This document shows positions 1 through 7,485 of a stretch of DNA of 64,000 bases, one piece after another. Within the stretch, counting starts at the first letter, position 1. Every line of letters begins with the position of its first letter. The DNA is from Megamonas hypermegale_A (GTDB lineage Bacteria > Bacillota > Negativicutes > Selenomonadales > Selenomonadaceae): the NCBI RefSeq assembly GCF_030371585.1, contig NZ_JAUDCE010000007.1. One strand, written 5' to 3'. The notes under the pieces are model-generated. The model was not told where the DNA came from. It saw only the letters and a list, made by a program, of their open reading frames with translations, and made no database searches. The position numbers and the translations under genes are program-made.

Positions 1-118
1 TATTTTTTATAACCGAATTGCATAGTTTAAATAAAATGCGGTAATAATATTTCAGTAATTTACAATTTTTTTGAAAATTTTCAGGAGATTGGCAGGATTT
101 AAATTTTTTTTCAAGAAT

Positions 119-124
119 TTATAA
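119..124 (+). promoter_or_regulatory. possible -10 element upstream of the decarboxylase genes
   Basis: TATAAT lies 30 bp upstream of the first gene, in a strongly AT-rich leader (1-154) in which I see no gene. No clear -35 element is visible. The carboxyltransferase (alpha) gene is not in the window, so it may lie upstream or elsewhere. Confidence 0.3.
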
Positions 125-154
125 TGTATCAAATTTCAGAAGGGTGGCATAGAT

Positions 155-448
155 ATGGATGCACCAAATCCTATTTTAATTACAGTAATAAATATGGTAA
201 TTGTTTTTGCGGTTCTGTATGTGTTGGGCTTACTCATAAAGTTTATACATTATATCGACCCGACCAAGAGCAAAAGCAAAAAGCCGGTGAAAGTGGGCAA
301 AGTAATAACGAAAAAGCCGAAACCGGTGAAACCGGAAAAATCAGCGGCGGACGTTATGGCGGAAAAAACATTGATAGCAGTTATAACTACGTCTTTAATG
401 GCTTACGGCTGCCGTGATTTTGAAATCAAATCCATAAAGAAATTATAA
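155..448 (+). CDS. OadG-family sodium pump decarboxylase subunit (gamma/delta type)
   Basis: This 97-aa protein has one N-terminal membrane helix (about residues 7-33), a Lys/Pro-rich linker (about 38-62) and a C-terminal segment (TLIAVITTSLMAYG, then FEIKSIKKL). That layout is typical of the small membrane-anchor subunits OadG/MmdD of Na+-translocating oxaloacetate, methylmalonyl-CoA or glutaconyl-CoA decarboxylases. In that family the helix holds the carboxyltransferase to the membrane pump and helps assembly. The start is the ATG after AAGGGTGG. The next gene is the beta subunit, 32 bp downstream, which fixes the family. Which acyl substrate is used cannot be told without the alpha subunit. 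An overlapping ORF starting at 124 in another frame is a shadow. Confidence 0.85.
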   Translation: MDAPNPILITVINMVIVFAVLYVLGLLIKFIHYIDPTKSKSKKPVKVGKVITKKPKPVKPEKSAADVMAEKTLIAVITTSLMAYGCRDFEIKSIKKL

Positions 449-480
449 GGAAAATACATAAATGATTGGAGGCATTGTTT

Positions 481-1599
481 ATGGAGGCTTTTTTAGTTGC
501 ATTACAGTCCGTTTGGTACGACAGCGGTTACAGCGTATTGAACATGGGCAATATAATCATGATAATAGTCGGACTCGTTTTATTATATCTGGCCATCGGC
601 AGAGGTTATGAGCCGCTGCTATTAGCGCCGATTGCTTTCGGCTGCGTACTGGCGAATTTTCCGAATACGGGCTTTGATGAAGGCTTGATGTGGGCAATCG
701 GACAGGGCATACAGATGGAAATTTTCCCGCCGCTCATCTTTCTGGGAGTCGGCGCAATGACGGACTTCGGCCCTCTCATCGCCAATCCGTCGACACTGAT
801 GCTCGGCGCTGCGGCGCAGTTCGGCGTGTTTATAGCACTCATCGGCGCAATGCTTTTGGGCTTTAATGTCAATGAAGCGGCATCCATCGGTATTATCGGC
901 GGTGCAGACGGCCCGACGGCGATTTACCTCACGACGAAACTGGCACCGGATTTACTCGGCGCAATCGCTGTTGCAGCGTATTCGTACATGTCGCTCGTTC
1001 CGCTCATTCAGCCGCCTATCATGCGTCTTTTGACTACGAAAAAAGAACGTGCGATAAAAATGGGTCAGCTCAGAACCGTTACGAAATTTGAACGCATCGT
1101 TTTCCCGATTATGTGTACAATCGTAATCAGTTTGCTTTTGCCGCCGATTGCCTCGCTTATCGGTATGCTGATGCTCGGCAATCTGTTTCGTGAATCGGGT
1201 GTTACCGACCGTCTTTCCGATACGGCGCAGAACGCACTTTGCAATATCGTAACGATATTTCTCGCACTCGGTACCGGTCTTACCATGTCGGCTGATAAAT
1301 TCCTGCGTTTGCAGACGATAGAAATCATCTTCCTGGGACTTGTTGCATTTGCCGGCGGTACGGCGGCCGGCGTGCTTTTCGGCAAACTTATGTGCAAGAT
1401 GAGCGGCGGCAAAATCAATCCGCTTATCGGCTCAGCCGGTGTATCAGCAGTGCCTATGGCGGCGCGTGTATCCCAGATTGAAGGGCAGAAAGCCAATCCA
1501 AGCAACTATCTGCTCATGCACGCTATGGGACCGAATGTTGCCGGTGTAATCGGTACGGCCGTAGCAGCCGGTACAATGCTCGCCATGTTCGGCGGTTGA
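481..1599 (+). CDS. sodium-translocating decarboxylase beta subunit
   Basis: A 372-aa polytopic membrane protein of the OadB/MmdB/GcdB family, the Na+ channel subunit that couples decarboxylation of the carboxybiotin carrier to Na+ export. The hallmark stretch GGADGPTA lies at about residues 140-147; its Asp is the essential Asp of OadB-type pumps. A second motif (GSAGVSAVPMAARVSQ) lies near the C-terminus. I chose ATG 481 rather than the in-frame TTG at 466, because GGAGG (468-472) sits 8 nt before 481 and overlaps the TTG. Length fits the family. It follows the gamma-type subunit and precedes a 55-aa gene; no biotin carrier or carboxyltransferase is nearby. Confidence 0.93.
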   Translation: MEAFLVALQSVWYDSGYSVLNMGNIIMIIVGLVLLYLAIGRGYEPLLLAPIAFGCVLANFPNTGFDEGLMWAIGQGIQMEIFPPLIFLGVGAMTDFGPLIANPSTLMLGAAAQFGVFIALIGAMLLGFNVNEAASIGIIGGADGPTAIYLTTKLAPDLLGAIAVAAYSYMSLVPLIQPPIMRLLTTKKERAIKMGQLRTVTKFERIVFPIMCTIVISLLLPPIASLIGMLMLGNLFRESGVTDRLSDTAQNALCNIVTIFLALGTGLTMSADKFLRLQTIEIIFLGLVAFAGGTAAGVLFGKLMCKMSGGKINPLIGSAGVSAVPMAARVSQIEGQKANPSNYLLMHAMGPNVAGVIGTAVAAGTMLAMFGG

Positions 1600-1624
1600 T
1601 TAATTTAGAAAGGTTTTGGTTTGA

Positions 1625-1792
1625 ATGCAGACTAGAAGATATAGAGTAGTGGTAAGCGGTACGGAGTTTTTCCTCGATGTGGTGCAGACGGGCGGAACGA
1701 CGGATGTCCCGATGATTGCCAGACAGGAACATCGCGAAATCTGGAACCATTCCAGCAAGGAACGCATGATGCATAATTCGCACCATAAATAA
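1625..1792 (+). CDS. 55-aa protein of unknown function downstream of the decarboxylase beta subunit
   Basis: An ATG start preceded by AGAAAGG encodes a 55-aa basic protein that ends just before a strong terminator, so it closes the decarboxylase operon. The first ~25 residues (RRYRVVVSGTEFFLDVVQTGG) resemble the first strands of biotin-carrier subunits (pattern Y-V-V-G-x-x-F-x-L-x-V). There is no biotin-attachment motif, and the tail is rich in His, Met and Arg. It could be a degenerate stub of the gamma (biotin) subunit or a small accessory subunit. The 55-aa epsilon subunit of Veillonella methylmalonyl-CoA decarboxylase has the same length, but I see no sequence reason to equate them. Function unknown. 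Confidence 0.6.
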   Translation: MQTRRYRVVVSGTEFFLDVVQTGGTTDVPMIARQEHREIWNHSSKERMMHNSHHK

Positions 1793-1796
1793 GCAA

Positions 1797-1830
1797 AAAC
1801 CCTAAGGAGTGATAATCCTTAGGGTTTTAT
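1797..1830. terminator. bidirectional terminator between decarboxylase operon and uraA
   Basis: AAACCCTAAGGA and TCCTTAGGGTTT form a 12-bp stem with T-rich flanks on both strands, between two convergent units. Confidence 0.85.
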
Positions 1831-1835
1831 ATTTG

Positions 1836-3107
1836 TTATTCTTTATTATCCAAGCCGAGTTTGGCAAAAATATAAAATACGATACTAATAATCATACCGC
1901 AGACAACGGCAAGACCCATACCTTTAAGCTGAACAGGACCGACATTTACAGCCGCGCCGCTGAGACCGCTAATCATGGTAACGGCAGTTAAAATCATGTT
2001 TTTCGTTTTCGTATAATCGACTTTTTTCTCAATCAGCATGCGGATACCGGAGCAGGCAATTACACCGAATAGCAGTACGCTGATACCGCCCATTACCGGC
2101 ACAGGAATGGAGTGAATGAGCGCGGCAATCTTGCCGACAAAGGAGAACACAATAGCGAACACAGCCGCTCCGCCGATTACCCAGACGCTGTATACGCGCG
2201 TGATTGCCATAACGCCCATATTTTCGCCGTAAGTCGTATTCGGTGTGGACCCGACGAAACCGGAAATCATGTTGGAGATACCGTCAGCAAACAGCGAACG
2301 GTTAAGCCCCGGGTCTTTGATTAAATCGCGGTTGACGATACTGCTTGTAACGACAACGTGGCCGATATGTTCGGCAAATACAACGAACAGTGCTGGCATG
2401 ATAATCATGATAGCATGAGGATTGAAGCTCGGTTCATAGAATGTCGGCATCTGTACCCACGGCGCATTTTCCACAGCTGACAAATCCACGATACCGAGGC
2501 ACAGCGCCATGATGTAGCCTGCCACTACGCCGATTAATACGGGAATTACACTCAGAAAACCGCGGCCGACAACGGAAGCCAGTATCGCTACGCCTAAAGT
2601 GAATACGGAAGTAATCATCGCCAGTTCATTCGGTATGCCCTGCGATTCCATCGTATTGCTGACGAAACCGGACATATCCAGTGCCAGCGGTGCAAGTTCC
2701 AGACCGATAACGGCAACGACAGCGCCCATAGCAGCCGGAGGCAGAATGACATCTATCCAGCTCGTACCGACTTTGCCGACAACGAAAGATAAAATAATAA
2801 ACGATATACCGAAAGCAATAAAACCGCCCTGCGCATCGCCGTAGCTCATACCGCTTGTCGCCAGTACGGCAAGTACAGGAGAAATGAACGCAAAACTGGA
2901 ACCCAGATATGCAGGCAGTCTGCCTTTACAGATAACAAGGTACAAAATAGTACCGATACCATTCATGAACAGCGCCGTAGCCGGATTTACGTGCAGCAGA
3001 AACGGCACGAGCACCGTCGACCCGAACATGGCGAACAAATGCTGTAAACTGAGCGGAACAGCCTGCAAAAGAGGAACTTTTTCCTCTACATCATAAAATT
3101 TTTTCAT
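1836..3107 (-). CDS. uraA: uracil permease, NCS2 (UraA) family
   Basis: A 423-aa transporter with about 14 hydrophobic segments. The N-terminus (VPLLQAVPLSLQHLFAMFGSTVLVP) and the region LPAYLGSSFAFISP are diagnostic of UraA/PyrP-type uracil:H+ symporters. The motif around residues 240-290 (FAEHIGHVV, then NTTYGENMGVMA) holds the Glu and His residues that line the nucleobase site in UraA. Length fits the family. It is transcribed alone, away from a guanine deaminase gene, so this small divergent region handles nucleobase salvage. The start ATG follows AGAGAGG. It has its own strong promoter and shares a bidirectional terminator. Confidence 0.93.
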   Translation of the reverse strand: MKKFYDVEEKVPLLQAVPLSLQHLFAMFGSTVLVPFLLHVNPATALFMNGIGTILYLVICKGRLPAYLGSSFAFISPVLAVLATSGMSYGDAQGGFIAFGISFIILSFVVGKVGTSWIDVILPPAAMGAVVAVIGLELAPLALDMSGFVSNTMESQGIPNELAMITSVFTLGVAILASVVGRGFLSVIPVLIGVVAGYIMALCLGIVDLSAVENAPWVQMPTFYEPSFNPHAIMIIMPALFVVFAEHIGHVVVTSSIVNRDLIKDPGLNRSLFADGISNMISGFVGSTPNTTYGENMGVMAITRVYSVWVIGGAAVFAIVFSFVGKIAALIHSIPVPVMGGISVLLFGVIACSGIRMLIEKKVDYTKTKNMILTAVTMISGLSGAAVNVGPVQLKGMGLAVVCGMIISIVFYIFAKLGLDNKE

Positions 3108-3153
3108 GACAGCCTCTCTTTCCCAAAATAATTAAAAAATCATAACCTGCAAT

Positions 3154-3183
3154 ATTATAATAACATATTCGAGCAGATGTCAA
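3154..3183 (-). promoter_or_regulatory. promoter of uraA
   Basis: On the minus strand, TTGACA (3183-3178) and TATAAT (3159-3154) are separated by 18 bp, giving an expected start about 40 nt before the uraA ATG. The short leader holds no recognizable riboswitch or attenuator. Confidence 0.75.
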
Positions 3184-3193
3184 CTCATTGTGT

Positions 3194-3199
3194 TATAAT
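3194..3199 (+). promoter_or_regulatory. candidate -10 element of the deaminase gene
   Basis: TATAAT lies 34 bp before the start codon. No good -35 element is visible (GAGCAG at the expected place). It is back to back with the uraA promoter. Confidence 0.4.
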
Positions 3200-3232
3200 A
3201 TTGTTATAGATTAATATTGAAGGAGATTTTTC

Positions 3233-3706
3233 ATGTATCAGAAAGAATTTATGGCTACTGCCGCTGCTGAAGCCGACAGCAATTTGCAGACGAATGAGGG
3301 CGGTCCGTTCGGCGCCGTTGTCATCAAAGACGGGAAAATCGTCGGCAAAGGTCATAACCGCGTACTCATCAAGCATGACCCGACCTGTCATGCCGAAATC
3401 GAAGCTATCCGCGATGCCTGTCAGAATTTAAATACGCACGACTTAACAGACTGCACGCTCTACACATCCTGCTATCCGTGTCCGATGTGTCTTTCCGCCA
3501 TCATTTGGGCAAACATTAAGAAGGTTTATTACGGCAATACGGCGAAAGACGCTGCCGGTATCGGTTTCCGCGACGATTTCATCTACAAATTCATCGAAAG
3601 CGGCTGTACCGATGCTTCCGTGATGGAACTCACTCAGCAGGACAGAGATGTCACAATCCGCACGTTCAATGCCTTTGCGCAGAAACAGGACAAAACAATC
3701 TACTGA
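3233..3706 (+). CDS. guaD: guanine deaminase-like nucleoside deaminase
   Basis: A 157-aa zinc-dependent deaminase of the cytidine-deaminase fold. Zinc ligands are His53 in CHAE and Cys83/Cys86 in PCPMC; Glu55 is the catalytic proton shuttle. The C-terminal part (AAGIGFRDDFIYKFIES) matches the C-terminal segment that Bacillus guanine deaminase swaps between subunits, which favours guanine (to xanthine) over tRNA-adenosine deaminase. GGPFGAVV at 23-30 forms the substrate floor. RBS is AAGGAG, 8 nt before ATG. It stands alone between a divergent uracil permease and a strong terminator. Activity on other purines cannot be excluded. Confidence 0.85.
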   Translation: MYQKEFMATAAAEADSNLQTNEGGPFGAVVIKDGKIVGKGHNRVLIKHDPTCHAEIEAIRDACQNLNTHDLTDCTLYTSCYPCPMCLSAIIWANIKKVYYGNTAKDAAGIGFRDDFIYKFIESGCTDASVMELTQQDRDVTIRTFNAFAQKQDKTIY

Positions 3707-3728
3707 AAACCTCTAATTTCACATAAAT

Positions 3729-3777
3729 AAAAAGAAGATAAGTACCACGTTCAGCGTTTCGTACTTATCTTCTTTTT
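3729..3777 (+). terminator. terminator after the deaminase gene
   Basis: A perfect 17-bp stem (3729-3745 with 3761-3777), with an A-rich 5' side and T-rich 3' side, follows the gene. It should also work on the other strand. Confidence 0.9.
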
Positions 3778-3855
3778 AGTTCTTTGTCAAAAGTTAGGAT
3801 AAAGAACCTAATTTTCTAACTATAATTTATAATCTATTATAAAATAATACAATAC

Positions 3856-3893
3856 AAAAAGCCCATATCCGAAATTAATCAGATATGAGCTTG
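3856..3893 (-). terminator. terminator of the rplU-prp-rpmA operon
   Basis: On the minus strand AAGCTCATATCTGA pairs with GGATATGGGCTT across a short loop and is followed by a T run. It lies 12 nt past the rpmA stop. Confidence 0.8.
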
Positions 3894-3904
3894 ATTTTTA
3901 AATC

Positions 3905-4183
3905 TTATTCAGCGTAAACACTGATTTGACGGTTGTAACGACCTTTACGTTCGAAAGCAACGCGTCCAGCGATTTTAGCGAATAAAGTATCATCTTTACC
4001 GATGCCTACGTTAGCACCTGGATGGAAATGAGTGCCTCTCTGACGAACTAAAATGCTGCCTGCTGTAACGACTGTGCCAGCGTGTTCTTTAACGCCAAGA
4101 CGTTTAGATTCACTATCACGACCGTTACGAGTGCTACTAACACCTTTTTTATGAGCGAAAAGCTGTAAATCAAAATTGAACAT
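3905..4183 (-). CDS. rpmA: 50S ribosomal protein L27 with Prp-cleavable N-terminus
   Basis: A 92-aa L27. The start is ATG 4183, placed 8 nt after AGGAGG; the in-frame GTG at 4192 abuts the RBS and is unlikely. The N-terminus MFNFDLQLFAHKKG carries the Firmicute extension ending in LQLF, which in Staphylococcus aureus is removed by the protease Prp to expose the AHKKG end that reaches the peptidyl-transferase centre. The body (KRLGVKEHAGTVVTAGSILVRQRGT) is typical. The protease gene lies immediately upstream in the same operon, and its stop codon overlaps this gene's RBS region. Confidence 0.97.
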   Translation of the reverse strand: MFNFDLQLFAHKKGVSSTRNGRDSESKRLGVKEHAGTVVTAGSILVRQRGTHFHPGANVGIGKDDTLFAKIAGRVAFERKGRYNRQISVYAE

Positions 4184-4188
4184 TGATT

Positions 4189-4509
4189 TCACCTCCTGAT
4201 ATTTAGAAGTCGTACATTTTTCGGATTAGATTTCTCTATTTCCGCAAAACCAAGTATAGCAACAGCAAATACCGCTTCAGTCAGCTCATCGGGAGCCGCC
4301 TTTAATGCTACACTTAAATATCCGGGCTTTACATCGTAATCTACATCACGATGTAAATGTTGTGCCAAACCTAAAATAACTGACTGAGCCAATGCAGAAA
4401 CCGCTGCACATACAATATCTTGACCATATGCGCCTGCCCCTGCATGTCCTTCAACTGAAAGACCGATGATTTTATCGTCATCTTGACGCATTACAGATAT
4501 TTTAATCAT
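4189..4509 (-). CDS. prp: ribosomal-processing cysteine protease Prp
   Basis: A 106-aa member of the YsxB/Prp family, always found between rplU and rpmA in organisms with the extended L27. The catalytic pair is visible as His22 in EGHAG and Cys34 in DIVCAAVSAL, the same numbering as the S. aureus enzyme. It trims the N-terminal extension of L27 (and of some phage proteins). The start ATG shares its A with the rplU stop (TAATG arrangement), which implies translational coupling. Confidence 0.93.
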   Translation of the reverse strand: MIKISVMRQDDDKIIGLSVEGHAGAGAYGQDIVCAAVSALAQSVILGLAQHLHRDVDYDVKPGYLSVALKAAPDELTEAVFAVAILGFAEIEKSNPKNVRLLNIRR

Positions 4510-4820
4510 TATGCTTCGATTTTTTCAATAGTTAATTTAGTGAACGGCTGACGATGACCCTGACGACGACGATAGTTTGCTTTAGCTTTGTATTTGAAAA
4601 CGAGGATTTTTTTAGCTTTGTCCTGTTTTTCAACTTTAGCTGTAATTTTAGCTCCTTCAACAACCGGAGTACCAACTTTAACATCTGCATCGTTTACAAC
4701 TGTTAAAACCTGGTCAAAAGTTACAACGTCGCCTTCGTTAGCAGCAATTTTTTCAACAGTGATAACATCACCTTCGCTAACGCGGTACTGTTTGCCACCT
4801 GTCTGGAAAATAGCGTACAT
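4509..4820 (-). CDS. rplU: 50S ribosomal protein L21
   Basis: A 103-aa L21, starting MYAIFQTGGKQYRVSEGD and ending in the basic rRNA-binding segment YKAKANYRRRQGHRQPFTKL, the normal form and length. It binds 23S rRNA domain I and is first in the rplU-prp-rpmA operon. RBS AGAGGTAGG precedes the ATG. A structured leader upstream is likely to give autoregulation. Confidence 0.97.
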   Translation of the reverse strand: MYAIFQTGGKQYRVSEGDVITVEKIAANEGDVVTFDQVLTVVNDADVKVGTPVVEGAKITAKVEKQDKAKKILVFKYKAKANYRRRQGHRQPFTKLTIEKIEA

Positions 4821-4842
4821 TAAATTTACACCTACCTCTTAA

Positions 4843-4922
4843 AATACTCGCCAATTACGGTTAACCTCGCGGCTATTAAAACCTTCTTGTGCGGTTGGTA
4901 ACCTTAAAATTCTAAGGTTTAC
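4843..4922 (-). promoter_or_regulatory. probable L21-type ribosomal leader
   Basis: The transcript before rplU can form a stem between AACCTTAGAATT and AATTTTAAGGTT and contains GGTTACCAACCGCA and CGCGAGGTTAACC segments. Structured leaders of this kind precede rplU in many Firmicutes and are thought to bind L21. Assignment rests on position and base-pairing only. Confidence 0.5.
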
Positions 4923-4930
4923 ATCTTGAA

Positions 4931-4960
4931 ATTCTATCATAATAAACGTATAACTGTCAA
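4931..4960 (-). promoter_or_regulatory. promoter of the rplU operon
   Basis: Minus-strand TTGACA (4960-4955) and TAGAAT (4936-4931) are 18 bp apart, about 110 nt before rplU, leaving room for the leader. Confidence 0.7.
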
Positions 4961-4991
4961 TAAATTTCTTTTCCTTTAAAGAAATTCAATT

Positions 4992-5486
4992 AAAGAAAGT
5001 GCCGTTCGGCACAATATAAGATGATAAAGAGAATTAACTTCCTAATTTATTCTTATATTGCGCCGGGCAATTTTTCTTTGCTGGCACAAAGAAAAGTTGC
5101 CGAAAAAGAAATGCCTTAATTAGTAGCCCATAAGAGATTTTCACTTTAAAAAGAATAATATTTAGATATAACGTTTAAAAACTCGCTTCGCTCAAACATT
5201 TAAACTAAAACCATATCTAAATATTATTCTTTTTAATAGCTAAAGCTACCGTGAAAATGCTCTAATATGGATGAAAGTTTTAGCATGACTAGCGAACTAT
5301 AGTTTCAACAGCTCAAATTAAGTTATTGCTGAAACCCAAAAGCACGAGCCAAATTCCAAACATTTCGAGCCGTTGTACTGCCTGTTTTAAAAAAAAAGCT
5401 ACGAAGGCTCGCCCAGTGCAGCGGTAGCGAAACGTTAAAAGGTTTCTTTTTGGTTCATTTTTCTTTGACTTCAAAGAAAAATGAAC
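4992..5486 (+). repeat. dispersed ~490-bp structured repeat, copy A
   Basis: This gene-free stretch is one of three related copies (A here, B about 25901-26203, C 35014-35511, the last two inverted relative to A). It begins with hairpin GTGCCGTTCGGCAC (4999-5012), has a hairpin at about 5066-5103, a central nested hairpin whose 22-bp perfect inner stem pairs 5148-5169 with 5213-5234 and whose outer stem pairs GAGATTTTCAC (5134-5144) with 5251-5262, and ends with a hairpin at about 5452-5486. No ORF is conserved. It separates the rplU promoter from metG. Confidence 0.8.
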
Positions 5487-5489
5487 ATA

Positions 5490-5519
5490 TTGTATGTTTC
5501 CTCTTTTTTGTTTTATAAT
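5490..5519 (+). promoter_or_regulatory. promoter of metG
   Basis: TTGTAT (5490-5495) and TATAAT (5514-5519) are separated by 18 bp just after repeat copy A and 33 bp before the metG start. Confidence 0.6.
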
Positions 5520-5552
5520 AAGTAGAAGATTTATTATAAGGAGGAAATTTTT

Positions 5553-7484
5553 TTGGCTAAAAAATCATTTTATATAACCACGCCTATTTACTACCCTAGT
5601 GCCAAGCTGCATATCGGTCATGCCTACTGCACGACCATCGCCGACAGCATTGCACGTTATAAACGTTTATCCGACTTCGACGTATTTTTCCTGACAGGTT
5701 CCGACGAGCACGGACAGAAAATCGAACAGAAAGCGCAGGAACAGGGTGTTACGCCGATTGAATACGTAGACAAAATCGTTGCCGGTTTCCAGAACCTCTG
5801 GAAAATGCTCAACATCTCCAACGACGATTTCATCCGCACAACGCAGCCGCGTCATGAAAAAGTTGTGCAGGAAGTTTTCCGCCGCATTTACGAAAAAGGC
5901 GACATCTATAAAGGAGCATACAAAGGTCTGTACTGTACGCCGTGTGAAAGCTTCTGGCTGGAACGCCAGCTCGTGGACGGCAAATGTCCGGATTGCGGCC
6001 GTGAAGTCAAGGAAGTAGCCGAAGAAGCGTATTTCTTCAAAATTTCCAAATATGCCGACCGCCTGCTTCAATATATCGAAGAACATCCTGATTTTATTCA
6101 GCCAGTATCGCGCCGCAATGAAATGATTAACTTCATTAAACAAGGTCTTGATGATTTGTGCATTTCCCGCACCTCGTTCGACTGGGGCATTCCGGTGCCG
6201 ATTGACCCGAAACACGTTATTTACGTATGGTTTGATGCTCTCACGAACTACCTGACACCAATCGGCTATCTGGACGACCCGGAAAAATTCCACAAATTCT
6301 GGCCGGCTGACCTGCACCTTGTCGGCAAGGAAATCGTCCGTTTCCATACGATCATCTGGCCGATTATCCTGATGGCGCTCGATTTGCCGCTGCCGAAGAA
6401 AGTATACGGCCACGGCTGGCTCGTTGTCGACGGCGACAAGATGTCCAAATCGAAAGGCAATGTAGTAGACCCGATCGGTTTAATCGACGAATTCGGCGCT
6501 GACGCTATCCGCTATTTCCTGCTGCGTGAAATCAATCTCGGTCAGGACGGCAATTTCTCACGCGATGCACTCATTCAGCGCATTAACTCCGATTTGGCGA
6601 ACGACCTCGGCAATCTGCTGCACCGCACACTCAGCATGATTAATAAATATAACGGCGGCGTTATTCTTGAACCGGGTGAAATCCGTCCTGTTGACCAGGC
6701 TTTAATTGATGATGCAGCAAAAACCGTTGCCGATTATAAACAATACATGGACGATATGAAGCTGAGCGACAGCATTAAACTTGTATGGTCGTTTATCAGC
6801 CGCAGCAATAAATACATCGACGAAACGACGCCGTGGGTGCTAGGCAAGGACGAATCCAGAAAAGCCGAACTGAACCGCGTACTGTACGATTTGGCAGAAA
6901 GCCTGCGCATTATCAGCGTCATGATTGAACCGTTCATACCGGTAACAGCGCGCAAAATGTGGGAACAGCTCAACGTTACCGAAAAATTCGAAGACGTGCG
7001 TATCAGCGATATTGAAGTCTGGGGCAAAACGGCAGTAGGAACGAAAATCAACAAACCGCAGCAGCTTTTCCCGCGCATTGAAATCGAAGAAGAAAAACCG
7101 GTGCAGCAGCCGAAAGCTCAGCCGAAAAAAGAAGCAAAAAAAGCTGAACCTGTAGCTGAAGATGACAACATGATTAAAATCGACGATTTCGCCAAAGTCG
7201 ATTTGCGCGTGGCGGAAATCATCGCGGCTGAACCGGTGCCGAAAACGGAAAAATTGCTGAAATTGCAGGTTTCGCTCGGCGATGAGGAAAGAACGGTCGT
7301 ATCCGGTATCGCCAAATTCTACAAACCGGAAGAACTCATCGGCAAACACGTAATTCTCGTCGCTAATTTAAAACCGGCAAAACTGCGCGGCGTAATGTCG
7401 CACGGTATGCTGCTTGCCGCTTCCAAAGGCGATAAGCTGCAAATCGTGGAAACCTCCATGCCGGTCGGCAGTAAGGTGAAATAA
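5553..7484 (+). CDS. metG: methionyl-tRNA synthetase with C-terminal tRNA-binding domain
   Basis: A 643-aa class I synthetase that charges tRNA-Met. HIGH signature at residues 20-23 (KLHIGHAYC), KMSKS at 296-300, and a Cys-x2-Cys / Cys-x2-Cys zinc knuckle at about 128-148 (CTPC, CPDC). After a Lys/Glu/Pro/Ala-rich linker (about 510-535) comes an OB-fold tRNA-binding domain (about 541-643; DFAKVDLRVAEI, SGIAKFY, MSHGMLLAA), as in dimeric enzymes. Start is TTG 5553 with AAGGAGG 9 nt upstream. It heads the metG-tatD-yabE-rnmV-rsmA group; tatD begins one base after its stop. Confidence 0.97.
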   Translation: MAKKSFYITTPIYYPSAKLHIGHAYCTTIADSIARYKRLSDFDVFFLTGSDEHGQKIEQKAQEQGVTPIEYVDKIVAGFQNLWKMLNISNDDFIRTTQPRHEKVVQEVFRRIYEKGDIYKGAYKGLYCTPCESFWLERQLVDGKCPDCGREVKEVAEEAYFFKISKYADRLLQYIEEHPDFIQPVSRRNEMINFIKQGLDDLCISRTSFDWGIPVPIDPKHVIYVWFDALTNYLTPIGYLDDPEKFHKFWPADLHLVGKEIVRFHTIIWPIILMALDLPLPKKVYGHGWLVVDGDKMSKSKGNVVDPIGLIDEFGADAIRYFLLREINLGQDGNFSRDALIQRINSDLANDLGNLLHRTLSMINKYNGGVILEPGEIRPVDQALIDDAAKTVADYKQYMDDMKLSDSIKLVWSFISRSNKYIDETTPWVLGKDESRKAELNRVLYDLAESLRIISVMIEPFIPVTARKMWEQLNVTEKFEDVRISDIEVWGKTAVGTKINKPQQLFPRIEIEEEKPVQQPKAQPKKEAKKAEPVAEDDNMIKIDDFAKVDLRVAEIIAAEPVPKTEKLLKLQVSLGDEERTVVSGIAKFYKPEELIGKHVILVANLKPAKLRGVMSHGMLLAASKGDKLQIVETSMPVGSKVK

Positions 7485-7485
7485 A

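Noticed and set aside
124..417. Frame overlapping the OadG-type gene
   Set aside because: Polar, motif-free product; the other frame encodes the expected membrane anchor with an RBS.
4982..5552. Possible CRISPR or tRNA cluster in the 570-bp gap
   Set aside because: No regular repeat-spacer units and no tRNA cloverleaf; the structure is explained by the long-hairpin repeat.
5667..6413. 248-codon minus-strand frame within metG
   Set aside because: It mirrors metG codons, is rich in Phe and Arg, lacks an RBS and matches nothing recognizable.
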